A stretch of 64,000 bases of DNA. Origin: Plutella xylostella (taxonomy: Eukaryota; Arthropoda; Insecta; Lepidoptera; Plutellidae). Below the pieces are notes generated by a model. It saw nothing but the letters and a program-made list of their open reading frames with translations. It did not search any database and had not been told where the DNA came from. The position numbers and the translations under genes were made by a program. Location of the stretch: positions 6,510,001 through 6,574,000 of the forward strand of contig NC_063994.1 of the NCBI RefSeq assembly GCF_932276165.1, given 5' to 3'. Below, piece after piece: positions 46,401-61,400 of this stretch; within the stretch, counting starts at the first letter, position 1, and every line of letters begins with the position of its first letter.

Positions 46401-49400
46401 AAGATTCAAGGAAAAATAATTATCATAAACAGAGCATCTAGAAACTACTACTTAATACTATACTAGATGCAGTGTGCCTGTGAGTCATTTCCTTCATAGC
46501 CCAGGGCTAGACCTAGATCACTGATGTGCACTAGACCTGTTTGCCTAAGTGCTACCCATTTTGTAATGTTGCACATTTGTGCTGAAAGGATATGCTTATT
46601 GATAAGTTGATAATTTTATGTTCTATTCTGTTTTATACTTAACTATAGTCTGTTGCTATCTTCTATTAGATTTATAAGTTTTAAACGTGAAGGATATTTA
46701 TCGAATAGAAATTTCAAAACGTGACCCAAACACTGAGCGTTACTAGACAAAAAAGTTTATAAATAGAAACAGTTACTTATCGTGTGTTTTTTGGTTTGCT
46801 CCATGCCATATCTTAATTTCTATTTCATTGTTGTTTGTATAGGTATGTAGGTACTTATAATACAACGGAAAAGTCATGTGCTGAATTACTATGTACTTTG
46901 TTTAATTGTTATTAATTTTTAGTTGTTCATTTTTCAATTATTTTGTCTTATACACATAGATTACTACTTTAGTTTTAATAGATATTTGATACAGGCAACT
47001 TCCCTAAATCTTGTTGCAGAAGTCAAAATAATTTGGTTGATAATCAGCTACCGCGAATTATTTAGGAAATTATAATATTGATCTTTATGTTTTTCTTTAT
47101 AAATTATGCATAAAACATAATGCTGTAGATAAGTAGAGGTATTATACAGTTTATTCACTCATATAGTAATACAGCAAGGCATTCATTAGGTACAAAAGGT
47201 TTGATACTATCTACATTGTCATTACAATGCCATATTATTATTTATTCACTGATATGAAACAATGCTTAGTGTTAAACTTTGGATGTTATGACATGGGCAT
47301 CATACCTAATCATAGTAGCATTCTATAGGATTAATGTTTCGATTGACATCGTATCGTTGACAAATTTAGCCTCAGGCATACCATCGTCAAAAGTTTATTA
47401 CCATGTTTGCAATTTATTATTTACTAGTCTCAATTTCAGTTGTTGTTAATAAGTACCTGACTTCGTCGTGATGAGGCCGCCACGCCCCTGCTGACAAGCC
47501 CTAAAGGCCAATTTTAAGCCGGAAGCCGAATAGGGGCATTGGACCTACAATTGGTCAGAATTAGTGAACTACACTGTCATTTCGATACAGTTCGTCAACC
47601 TTCTATGTTCTTTACCGCCCTACTTGTTCTATGATTTCTTTACCGTCAAAAGCGACTCTAGTTCTCTAGAATAAAGGTCAACAAATATTTTTCACAGTGA
47701 CACCAGATACCCTTGTCTGTTCTAATTACTTCGCTACATGTTTGTTGGCAAAAACTGTTGTTTTATTTTTAGTGATGACGAATAAAAGACAGATAGACTG
47801 CTTGTCGCCCTGAGTTGGGTGTAACGAACTTACCATCAAACTATGATTAATGTTGCCGACTTTTTTGACAAACTCATTGTCTAATTGTGGGCTATCTATC
47901 GTAAGTGGCTATCAAATTGTCGCTGTAGATAGGTACTTATAAATATCAATAGAATTATTAACGGGACATAAACGGCAGGCTTTTGTTATAGTCTTCACAG
48001 ACCTTTATGTGACAATGTACCTTTTGAATTTCCTCGGTCAAGGTGAACTTACTATTGTTGTTTTTTATTTTATTGTGGTGATAGCTCTCTTGAAATGATC
48101 CGGTTTTTCCAGACAGCGTGGCTTCCATATCTATTATGTAGAATTTACAAAGGCTTAGTAGTTAATGCCTAGCTTACATGTTGAGTAGGAGTAGTATATT
48201 AGCAGTTTGTTTGTAGTGTCGTACAGGGATATGGGTCATTATGGATGATAGGCAATGTCCTTTTACTTGTCATTTGCACTCATCAGTTATGTGAACCATA
48301 GAGTACTTATATGTATATGTATACTAAGTCTATTAAGAACGAAGTCTTAAAATAGTTATTTTAAGACTTCGTTCACACCATAGACTTAGTATACACAGTC
48401 ACAGCCACAAGTCTGATAGTGTTTGTATCTCAGTGCGGTTTCACATCCTCATATAAGTACCCCATTCTCATAGTTTTTGTCACCATCACATTCTATGCCA
48501 AGATCAGTAACGGTATCCTCGTTATTGAATATCAAGCAAGACTTTTTGTTTAGTCCACCTACTATCTTGATCTTGACTTTAAATACTAGCCCGTTTATTT
48601 CCTATAACTTTGTTCTAGTTTTTTTTAGCCAGGATAGATAATTGGTACCAACCTATATGTGCCCACGCATTCTTTTGTTTTATTGTTTGCTGCCTGAAGC
48701 CAATGTCGAATAGTCATTGTATTGTACCTAACTGTATTGCTATAATTTCAGTTAAATACATCGTAGGATGTAGGGTATACTTGTTTGATATTTAGAGTAG
48801 TAAACGCTACATTAGTTGTAACTGTATCACTGCGGTATGAACGGCTATGTTTGTAAATGTCATGCATGAAAAAAGTGAGTTATTTGAAGTTCCTCAAAAA
48901 TAAACTTGCTCCGAAAACCTCGAAAAACAAAAAGGCGTAAAGTTGTAAATCTCCCGAGATCCCTTCATGATGTTTGGCACAAATGTGTCACTGGCACAAC
49001 GCGCGGTCTGCTCGCCATCGCATCTTGTGACCCAATTTTTATAACATAACATTGCATCTTTCATCATTTGAGCTTCTCCTGTTATTGAAAATGTGTTCTG
49101 TACAAACTTACGTCTTCTTTACTTCAGACCGGCCGCTAGATTGTCAGAAATGTAATTTAAAAGCAGTGAGTAAGCTAATAACCTAAGATCTCTTAGCCAG
49201 TAAGTACCAAATGTCATACTGAATCAACAGAGCATTTCTTATGTCTTATCAATATCAACCCAGATAATACAACTGCATCGTTGTCAATCGACTAGAAACA
49301 CAAAAAGCGATTAGAACAATCCACGTCACATGGTGGAACAAAGAGTGCATTAATTACTAGTATAACGTTGCATGTAGGTAAAATAGGCTTGACACGCGGA

Positions 49401-52400
49401 AACGACTGTCGTTAGAAATACCTCGAGACTTCAATTAATATTGATAGTATCAATAAAATACTGCACTGAGCGCACCCACGATTCCACATGTATTTCTTGA
49501 AGGATTCCTCATTCTTTCATATAAGAACAACCAATGTGGATAGTTCTTGGTAATAAGGCAATTTTCCTTCATCGTCAGTAATTAAACGTATAAACAATTC
49601 TAGCTGTCTAGTCTAGAAATATTTTCTCTGTGGCTGGCCTTTAAACACGTTTAATGTAGAGTTTATCTACCGTTGTGTGCTCAACAAAAACTTATTGATA
49701 TAAAAACGTTTCAATTATTATAATCGCCTTTTTGTGCCTGACCTGAGATAACATGTGTTGTAACGTAACCTTACCGACAGTTTTTGCTATTTATTTATTA
49801 TATCTAACACATTATGTGTCGTAAGGCAGGTAGGTAACTATATTACATTCACACTCTTTTACAAATCAGTTAAATCTTGGACACTTCCTTCAAGTAAACG
49901 GCAATATAGCCTGCAGCTTTATTTTGATAGCAGTAAATGTCTGCCCATATCAATATCAACGTCAAATGAATAAGAGCTTAGACCTAGTAACTGTTGCTAG
50001 GCGAAACCGGTCGGCCACTCGGCGCAGACCAATTCTCGATCACCAGCCTTTAAAGTCTCATATCAGTGGAGCGTCTTAACGCAACAAGTATAGTGATCAA
50101 TTTGCAATGAATTTATATCGCTCGACTCGAAAGCCGTGGTAGAGAATTGGAGCCCTGCGGCCAGTAAGGTCATAGCTTCCGCTCACTATTAGACCCTAAC
50201 AAGTAGGTAGCTGATGACCATTTGAAAGAGTTTGTAATAGCAGACATTGAAGGAAATGTGAGAAAAATATGCAGTTACCTTGTTGGTTTTTTAGATATGA
50301 TAAGTAAAGCCATGGGGCCCTATGTCTTGTCATAATCAATTCTAAAGACTACTTGTTTATCCGCAGATTTCTACAAAAAATCATTTCAGGCCTAAAATGA
50401 TTTCGTACAAGCTTATACACGTGAGCTTTAAATAAAAAGAAGCCTGTGTTAATCCAGGGTATACGCTTAGGTACTGCATACCAATTTTCATAATAATTCA
50501 TTCAGAAGTTTTTACATGAAAGAGTCACAAACATCCATACTGGCAAACTTTCGCGTTTACAATGCAATATATTTTATGTAGGATAATTATAATAATATAT
50601 ACCATTGAAGACTTACCCCCTTATTCATAGAAAAGTTACAATACGTTTTAACTAATAAACTGTTTTGTCCCTCTCCGACAAAGAACAATTTGTTCTCTGT
50701 TTGGAGAGGGACAAAACAGTTTATTAGTTAAAACGTTCTGTAACTTCTCTATGAATAAGGGGGTTAGTTTATTATTTTTGCAAAAACAGACTCTTATCTC
50801 TTTCCGTTCGTGGTTTACTCGCGATTTGTCATGTGTCGGCTTTAGTAATGTAGGTCTGTATTGTACAAGGACAGTTGTACTCAAAACATTACTGTGTCTT
50901 GTACCTAGTGTTCTGCCTGATTCACCATTCTCTGTGCCAACAGTCTTTGTAAAATTTCCACTGTAATTCTTTTTATTAATATGAACTTGTAATTTAATTC
51001 TTGAAAAACCTTTACATGCTGTTTAAAATATTTATTGCAGTACTATAAATTTCAAAAATATATTATGAGTTGGCTGGGGTCTTCTTTTAAGTAAGAAATA
51101 CCTGTACCAGAAGACCCCGCTCCTTAACATCCATCGCGTAATGGTAAAATATTAAAAATATTTAACTTATTTATGGAAATACTAAAGATCTAATTTTTTA
51201 ATACACCTTAATTATAACTGATAGTAGGTAGTTATGTTGCTGAAAGGAATATTTCACGATGATTTCGCCCACATCATCATCATCAGCCATCTGCTGCACT
51301 TTCAAAGTCAGGTAGCCGCCGCTTCCCACCAGTGCTATGCTATGTGTGGGCCAAGGAATATATGTGTGTTGAGTTGAGGCGTTTCTGTGGACAAGCCTAT
51401 AGCACTAAAGTAAAAAAAAAAACATCATTATTATCATCAATACCCTGGATACTAGAAGTAGATACTTAATCTAATCTTTGATTAGAAGTGATACGTAACA
51501 AATTCTAATTTTAAAAACAATGATAAGTATTTTTATTATTCTCAGAAGAATAGTGCTAATGACATTTCAATGTTTTCGATTGTTATCATACTTTATTGAA
51601 CGTAACACACGGTCTACACATTATATTTTATTAATAATCTAAAAGAAAATTCAATCTGGATGTGCTTTTTTGTGTTAAAAAAGTAAATACCTAAATTGTA
51701 GTATTTAGACGCTTTTTCTGATAGCCATATTTTATACTAGATCTATGTAGGTATATTTTGTGAATATAACGGCAATGATAATAATAATAGTTATATAGGT
51801 ATCTTTGTAAGGACTTATACATATATTTAGTGGACAAATAAGTAGATTGACACTCCATATTCTACACCAATATTGTAATTTTTGTAAAGCAAATATGTAC
51901 CTATCTGTATTTTGTAGATGACAGAGTTTAATAATTGTGATAAAAGTATCCAGTAGCTTAATGTTGTTAGATAATGCTGAACTCGAAAACACACACATGA
52001 CCACATTCATGATTATTATGTTGTTTTTCGCGAACCCAAACATTACTCATTTCGATAAATTGGAGCAAGGAAGTTTGCAATTAATGTTACAGCCATTCAT
52101 TCAATGACAAGTGGTTCATGAAACGTGAGTCCTTATCTGGAAATTTATGATTTTGTTTACTTAAGCATTGCCGGACAAGAGGCTACTCTTTCAGATGTTG
52201 TTGACAATCCGTGAATTTTGTTATTGCTATTTGACAATGAATCGCTAACACGTGTAGAAAAAGCACACGGTAGTGACGGAAGTCAGATGGGACATTTACA
52301 GACACTCACCGATCGATTTTGCAATTTTTATGAACATCACTATCTTGATGTGCATCCGTATTATCATGACGATAACGCCTTTGGATATTGTATATGAGAA

Positions 52401-55400
52401 AGGCTCAATTGTCTTACCGTCTATGTATTATTATATTATCATGTACGAATATCTACTACCTTTCTCATCTTAGGCTTAAGGAATTTAGTCATCAAATTGC
52501 TGCAAGTACGAGTATTTAGAGTTATTTCTACAAAAACTGAGCAGTATAGGTACCTAAGTGTCTGCATGTATGTTGGCACTATAACAAAGTAAAACTTATT
52601 TATGACGCATGTCTCTCTAGGAGTACCCCAAGGAATGCCTTGGGACCCAAGTTGTTTATAATTTAATAAACACACTGTAACATGACCCGTTGTAGTACCG
52701 CGTAGAATACTAGTGTGGAATGCAAACAGTGGCTATATTTCTGGCTACTGTGGATAGTAATTTGATGATAGTGTTTCATTTGTAATGAATTTGATCGCTT
52801 GATCCGGCACGTGGAGTCCTACGTGCAGGTACATACAAGTACGTTGTATTAAAGGTATTGTTTACTAATCATGGCTTACACTTGCCATGTGAGTTATTGG
52901 AAACCGTGAACTTAAGTCGTATTTCAGAATACAAAAACATGTTTTGGCAGGGCATACTGTATTTGTTTCAATGTAACTGCGACGTGACCTACCTTAATTC
53001 ATGTGAATTTTATGTATTTACGAGTAATGTTCTTTAGTACCAAAATTAATATTATTGTGATCAATATCATAATGGTATAACTTAGTCAGTATTTCGGTGT
53101 TTCCGCGTAGTTTCTGCAGTTGAAATTTATGCCATATACAATCCGAAAATATTCTATCTAGACAGTAATACTTTCTTGCACTATTATCATAGTATAAATG
53201 TATTTCATCCAGTTATACTTTTTATTGGTTATTAAATTAATAAGTATTTGCGAATCATCATCATTGTATCAACAACATAAAAGACCGATAAACCAAGGAT
53301 TCATTGTCAAGACCTTCGTTATTCTTATCTTTCTTTTCGATAATAATTGACACCGACGCAGGGTGCGACCACCAACATTGTATTTGCGATTGCCAATACG
53401 ATATGCAGTAAGTAATATTGAAGATTTTTACGGTTGCGTAAAAGGCAATCCTAAACACAATAGAGTAATGGAAGGGACGGCATATGAAGCAGATCAGTAG
53501 GATGAATTTGCAAACTACAGAGATACAGATTACAGATATACTACACATAAAGAGGTTAATAGACGTTCAATTATGTACGCCGAACTTTTGCGTGTAACCA
53601 TAAGTACGCGTACTTGTCAAGCAAAAACATCGTTGAGCCATAAAGTAGCTTCGTAAGTAACTATTCACTTAATTACCTTGTCTAACTCACAAACCACCTT
53701 ATTCATACAAACATTGATGGTTTGTTAGTTTGAAAAGCTACAAAAGTGTAAAGCTACTTAGGAAGCTGACCGTAGGCGTATTTGCTCGAACAACTTTTCT
53801 CTCACCCGCTAAGATCGTTTGTCTTTTGAAATGATACAGATGCAACTGGCCTGCAAGAAAGAGATGTCAAGTCAAGCCTCAGATCAGATGAGAAAGTGGA
53901 AAATCACCCGTGAGAGTCTGCAGGCGCCAGATGGAGAGTTGCCAGCCCCCAGTGCCACCAGCCTTGGCCGACCGATGCACGCCTTTGTACATCGATAAAC
54001 AATCGACTGCGACCATTTTCTTCCGTAAATGTGTTTAAATGTGATACTGGAGAGATTTATGCGATTGCGCTGAATTCTTTAGAAGAATTGTCAAAGAATT
54101 CTAGCATCCTTTCTATGTTTTGTTTGTGTCGTTCAATAGTCTGGTCTGGTACGATGATCACAAATGTACAAATGTGACCCGAATTCTATGCGTAAACAAA
54201 TAAATTTCATAAATGACTGTGTCGGCATTTCATACCGCTATCTCGCTCATGACTATAGCTATGAGTATGAAGAGCAAAGCGAAATTTACAAGACGATTAC
54301 GACGATTTTTGGATCAATATTCAATAAGCACAAAGAAAATTTACTTATCTTCTTTCTGTATACAAGTGTTGCTTTTTAAATTCTGAGCATCGTTTTGATT
54401 GTATTTTTGGATTGACATTAAAATAGTTTGTTGTCAAAATTAAAATCAGTTTACCACGATTCGGTATTTCGGGTTTTCAGGAAGATAACTGTTAGATTTT
54501 CAGTAACGAAACGTTCAGTCCAATATCAAATTTATTTTATAATTTCTCCGCCAAACTCCCTTGCCTATGACCTAACAGCTATAAAAGATCTTCTGGCAAT
54601 CTGCCAATAGCGAATGTCGCTCTGGACTAATGCAATTAGTTAGAACCCGCGGATGTTATCAAAACTTAACACAGTGCTTGGACGACTGTAATAAAAACTA
54701 AAATGGTACATTGGAATTCAAAGCACATGGTTTCAGAATCTGTTATGAAAATTCAGAAATAATCTGCGTTACAAAATGTTTTGAAGAAGACACTGTCACC
54801 AAGCTATTCACGCTAAAGTAGAGCTTAATATGACTCAAAGCTACCACTGGCACCCGGTCCTAAACCAAATTAATGCTAAAGGTAATGAAATCGTATAACA
54901 TCCCCAAATCAATTGCACACATTTTCAATAACTGAAGGACTAAAGTCATAAACCTCCTACGCAGTCCTTGCAAGAGTCAAGGCCTCGTAACTGCGTAAAA
55001 CGCACCACGTGTAAACTGGGAACAAATGGGACCCTCTCCCCATGGGTCTGGAGGGAGACGGAGCGATTCGAGTGAAAGGGACGGGTAGAAAACAGGAGTG
55101 ACCGTGAACACCGCTCTGGCCTAGTGACGCAGAGATCAATACCCAGAGCTGAAGTGTACTTTGAGAAGTGGGGCGACTCAAATCAGGAAGTGAATTTTGT
55201 GATGATTATTACAGTGGGTCATGAATATAGCTGTATCACTTTAATCGAATATAATATGTATGTTTCCGCATCACCTAGCGTAGATTTTGGCGGCAGTAAC
55301 TGCGATAAAAATGAATTTTGGATTTTGCTATACCTGCCTGGATAGAGTATGGTCGTGATTTGAAAATCATGCAGACAATCACTTAAAATTAATATTTCAG

Positions 55401-58400
55401 AAAATACAGCATATTTCTTTTACAGAAATGAAGCTGGCACAAAATATGGAATCTTACATCTTACAAATTGTATGTTATTAATTATTATGGCAAACCACTT
55501 CTAAAGTTTCATATGGGTACTTAAAGTTTAGAATCTATAAAAAAGTATAAGTGTATAAGTACATATAATTCATTCCGAGTCGAGATATCTAACAGATATG
55601 TGTAAAGCTTCACTGCACTGTTCCTGTTTCACTGAGCCCAGGGTTCCAAGGACGAGGAAGCGTGTTGCGTAGTAGGACCCAGCGTTACTCTTACATAACC
55701 TCATCCCACTTGGTAGTATTACGTAGTAGGCAGGAATGTTTTATTAAAATGTTTGGCTTTTTTGTCTCTTTGGATGTCTATTTTTGTATTTTAGTTTACT
55801 CAAATGTGAGTGACCAACCTCTTTTCTTCTGCTTTTGTTAAACATCGAGCTTGTCTTTTGTTTTATTGTCCTAGAGATACTAAAAGACTTGTGTAAAATA
55901 ATTGCTCAGTTTGCGCTCTAATTTATGACGGAACAACTGCTGTAACAGTGTTAATACAGGATATCAATTAATTTCGAAATGAACCATCAACTCAAGGGCA
56001 AAAATTCACACTGCTAACAACATACAAACGACCTCCAACAGCCATGAACTTAGTTTTGCGTAGTCGCGTAACAATCTACATTATTATCTACATAATGTTC
56101 GAATAATTGGTCCACCAGCTAACACCTACTTACTGGTCGCTCCCTTCTATAATTTTAGCACTCGTGTGTACGTATGAGTCAGTGTTTACAGGCCTATAAT
56201 TGTAGCTCACATGGTAATAGATATAGGTATGCTTTTCCGTTGTCATCGTCTATACCAGTATCATTGTTCGATACTTTTAAATTTTTGCCAATCAAAGTGT
56301 TTGTCACGATTCGATCAATGGTATGTGCGTAAGTACTGACTTGTTTGCGTAGTAAGCGGTTGATTGAGGTATTTGGAATTCCGATGTCTCTGTTGCAATG
56401 GTGATCATAACTATAACTACTTGAATAAATTAAGGAATTATATGAATACTTAATATAAAGATTTAGGTAAAAAAATAAAGTATTTTCTGCAAGTCCCTAA
56501 AACTGAATTCAAGTACTGACTTAATTATTTTTTGCCGCATAAATAGCAAAAACGATACGTCAGGTTAATGGCTCGTAAACGCTCATAAATTTATTAGGAA
56601 ATGTTTAGAAAATAACTTTGTCATTTGTTATTTTTTAACAACAAGTTATTGAAAATCTACATGAATATGGAATATTTCATTGTTGATTCGATAATTAATT
56701 ATGGAAAGATACTTAAGAAATAAACAATTAAACAGGCACAGGTGATTCTCATTTAATTTTTTGTTTATCTTTCAGTTGTAAAATTTGTGAAATTATGTAA
56801 CATTTTTATACTTATTCCAATATTACAATATTTTCCATCTGCGTTCGTATCGCGATATCGCGAATAACATGTGCACTTCCAAGGTTTAGCACCACATGTG
56901 TAGCGAGACGCGATAAAATTGTGCCAAGTAAAAAAAAACTAGAGAGCTACAGTTACAGCAGTAAATAAGTATTATCGTATGAAGTCAGTACCTTAACGTA
57001 TGGGCGTGGTGTGGAGAATATACAAATAAGCTAAAAAAAACCTGAAATAATCAACAACAACAGGAAATTAAGATTTTGTGCAAATCGTGGAATTACAGTA
57101 CTTACCGACTTTCTTATTATTGTTGCGTGAGTTTTGTAAGTATACACTTCAATAACCTATTACTGAAACAGTAAAACAGCAAACTTAACGAGTTTGCAAA
57201 ATTGCAAAATAAAAAATTAAATAATAACACCAACAAAATCCACCTACGAAATTATTTAAACTGCGTAGAATGTAAGAAATACCTATTATTACCTACACAT
57301 ACAACCGTTAGTGAAGTAAAAGTAGATAGATAGATAGATAGAGTACTCTTTATTTGTACACCAAGAAATGATTAACAATTTTACATAGACACTTAACTAG
57401 GGTACAAAAGGCGGTCTTATCGCTTATAGTGATCTCTTCCAGACAACCTTTGGATGGATGGACTAGAGATATAAAAGGGGTACAGTGTACTTACTCAAGG
57501 AATATAGTATAATTTAAGTTATTATTATCTAACTACACACTAAATATAAGCAAAAAATAAATAAAAATATACACACATGTATTATAATACACAATTATAT
57601 ACAATATAATACATATATAAATATATACAAACACATATATACATATACATACATACATACATCATATACATACACAAAAGTAATAATGGCATAGGCAATA
57701 GGAGGCAATAGGCATGTACCTTGGTGTAACGAGTACTTAGATATAGTTATTTTGCTAAGGAAAATTCTATTGTTAGTGGACTGCGTTAATTGTTTTGTCA
57801 ACATAATAGGAGAGGTTTCAAAATGGCTGCTCAAAACATCGTCCGTAATATTAGTTGTTAGGAATTCATACACTTACAAACATATTTATTTGTTCCTAGG
57901 AACCAAGTGAAATATCGTTCAATGCCTTTTTTTTATTTGATGTACCTAATTCTCTAATTGATAATCAAACTAGGGGAGTTCTAGAGTCTGATACGCCGCC
58001 ACGGCTATTTAAAATAATATGGTATTCTTAATTATTTGAGCCAGGTGCAAATTCTAAACTAAAACTAACTTGTTTATCTGAAAACCGTAAATCGGTAGTG
58101 GAAACCTTTTGCTGATTAGGATTTGCGATAAACGACAAAACAGCTGAAGGCTATTAAAATAACTATCAATGTTAATGCTTGTTTACCTACCTATTAACGA
58201 GACTTGAGTATCAAATAAAATATGCAAAGAGTCACAAAAATACCTGTAACATAAATAAACACAGATTTTTTTGTACCTAACTAGGAACCGTGATGTTGAT
58301 ACCGATGCTACTGACACATATATTATAAAGACGAAAAAATAAATAGATATAAAAATATATAAAAATAACGCGCCAAGCGATCACCCGAAATGCTAATATT

Positions 58401-61400
58401 TACGTAAGTTTGTGCAGGCCGCGAGGTCTCATAATCATAATACTCACAACATAAACCATGTTTGTTTTTTTCTTATACTTCGCACACGTTTCTCCACACT
58501 GAGCCAAGGCCACATGCGTCTGATACCAAAATACTTTTATTTTTAAACCACAATAGTTCCTCTGTTGGATTTTGTATAAGTTTCAGAACGGACGATGATG
58601 TCATCGACGTATGTGTCGGACTCCCCAACCCATTCGTTTGTCCACACGTGGTTCGAATAGAGTATTAGATAATAAATAGTTAAAAAAACCCGAATCAATT
58701 ACATTTAATAATATACATGTTTATGTCTTCTCTCTGTGTTGTTCAATAAAATGTATTGAATAGTAATACAAAATTAAAGTCCGTAAAATTCAGTTCATGT
58801 TTTTCAGTTTGTAATTGTATTCTCCTGATAAATGTGATAATTGTCATTGAGACCACAACATCTCTTACCTACATCGCTTTTAGATCGAACAATGTCTGAA
58901 ACCTAGCCAAGTTCTAATTTTAGCAATAATATGATTTGCTAGTTGATTTAGGAGTAGCAATAATTTGTAAGACGAACCATCGTATGGAATATTAAACTTG
59001 TCAGAACATTTGGCAGCACACAAAGAATGTGGCTTTGAAATTACACTACCAAAATTAATTTTGTTCCATGCATCTTATTATTAGGTTGAACTGTCTTGAC
59101 CTGCATTGCATAAAAAGTAAAATTTAAAAGTTAAATTTAATAAATACTCCCTAACTTAGAAGTAGTACCCTAAGTTCAAGTAGATGTAGAATATATGTAA
59201 TATGTTTTTTCTCATCTCTTAAGAATCTATTTCCGAGTATCTTCAACATGTTAGCAGAGCTCCAGTTCCCGAGTTCACGAGGCGATCAAGGCCACATTTT
59301 CCGCGTCTCGCCTATTTTCGTCTTCAATAGATACGTGGACCACCTTTGTCTTGTGAAAGATAAAAATACGCCCTGTATATCTGTTGTTCAAGGATCACGA
59401 CCATCAATTGAGTAGATTTCCTCCTTTCCTCACTCGTGTGGAAGCAATAATATGTAGTTCAAACCTGTTCTAAATGTATTTTTAGTTTTGTTTTATCGAT
59501 TTCAATAGGTTCATTCTGATATAGCAGTTGGCGCTGAAACTATCTAGCTTTACAATTTAAACAATCGGAATATGATTTTATAATAATATTTTGTAAGTAA
59601 AGTAGTAAACACATAATATCGTCTGTAAGTTGTAAAATTTGCTGGTGCGCGAGCTTCCTAGTTAGCTAACCTCTATAAATTCTGCTTGATTCATATATTT
59701 TGCGGTGTCACATTGTCAGGTCACGTTTGCATTATACATTAGCTTTTCCTGTTGTTTCAGCGTATCGAGTTTCAATTACTGCAATATTTATGATAATTTC
59801 ATCGTTACGTAAGATAGTATTAATGTAAACAATTGTGTCTGTCGCAGAAGTGGGTGAGACGGTTCTCTCTTATCTTCAATTCACGTTTATTGGGTGAATG
59901 ATAACGACCTGATAAACATTTGGATGCGCTATACATATTATAATTGTAGAGGTAGTTATATTGAGTTTATTAAAATGGTTTTCTTGTTAAAAACCGGAAC
60001 TGTAATCTTTTTCAAAAAAAAATCTTCAAGCTTTTAAAAATATTCAGTAGACTTGCGTTTGCTGATATTTATTTTATCATTATTCAGTAACTTTTCCATA
60101 TTTGCATATTCATTGTTTTCAGGAGACTGAGTTTCAATATTTATTATCCAGTGCTTTATTTTATTTTTCAATGTGATCGAAATTCTTATGCGCATTTATT
60201 TTCTGGCTAAGTAATTGATGCTGCCAGTGATGTGTAAATAAAACTTTTGGTCCAAAAATTTCTCCTCCTTAGTAGAATCTTTATGAATTTTCAATCTTCA
60301 ATTTCAATAGGCTTAAATAAACGGCTATGTATGTAGGTAATTTAAGTATGGAAGATAAGCAAAGTACCTAACGTATTTACTATTTGCTCGACATCGAATT
60401 GTCAACGCTTGGCTCACACAATATTTGCGATGCAAACACAGGTTTGAACGATTTTGTAAGTCTTTAGGCCGTTCCTTGTTGGTTATCAATACTCCCAGGT
60501 AGGTATAAGTATAAAGGCACTATCAGTATCACATAGTATCGATTTATTTGTAAATCAGCGGAATTTTCTTGCATTCGACAAGGTTAAGGCAATAACAATA
60601 ATGTCGCCGACATTGTAATGCGATTGTGAATATCAATGTACTTCGGTATTTAAATTAAGTATGTAATACGAGTACTTACCTACTCCTACTTCCTACTTAT
60701 AAGGAGGATTAGCATTATTATGATTTTAGTAACATAAACGACTCAAAATTGTTAACGCATTGGGGTATTTCTTTTTTATTTATCCATATCATTATCATGA
60801 TAACGACCTCTGTTTACAGGCTTCTTTCTACATCGTTAACGCTGAAAGAACCATCCCTTTCAAGTGTGGTAGATTTCCATTATAAAGGTTCTGAAATTAG
60901 TCGGAGCAGGTCACTCACCGTATGCCCTTTGACCTTAGGTCGTTGGCACTTGTAATATGAAGCAACTTCTGAATCTAATACATTATTTCAATATAGTAAC
61001 CATGACATTAGCCTTTGTTTCTCTAAAGGACTGTTACCTGAACATAGTACAAGCGTGTTCAAAGGCGGTGCTACAGATCATTCAGCGCCGCAGCTTCTCA
61101 GGATAGTGATGCGGATCAAATCCCGGTTATCAAGTACCAATGAGTACTCAGGATTTTATGGCATGTTCTATGTACATATACCATCGATATTGCAGTGAAG
61201 AAGGTTAACATCATGAAAAAAAGTGCATTATCTACATTTAGTTAGCACTTGTTAGATTTGCCGCATTTTGCGTATTGAACTCACCAACCCGCAATCGACC
61301 AACGTGGTGAGAAATGGCCCAAGTTTAGGAAGGCAGTATACGACCAAATATTTGAAGGCAAGCACTTCCACCGCCTAAGACAAAATTCACTCACGAACAA

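Noticed and set aside
49990..50170. Promoter-like patch with tatcagtggagcg
   Set aside because: One weak initiator-like word is insufficient, and no downstream exon with a donor matching the gene's phase was found.
54957..55181. 74-codon frame in a GC-rich island
   Set aside because: No motif or splice evidence. Noted only as a patch worth a conservation check.
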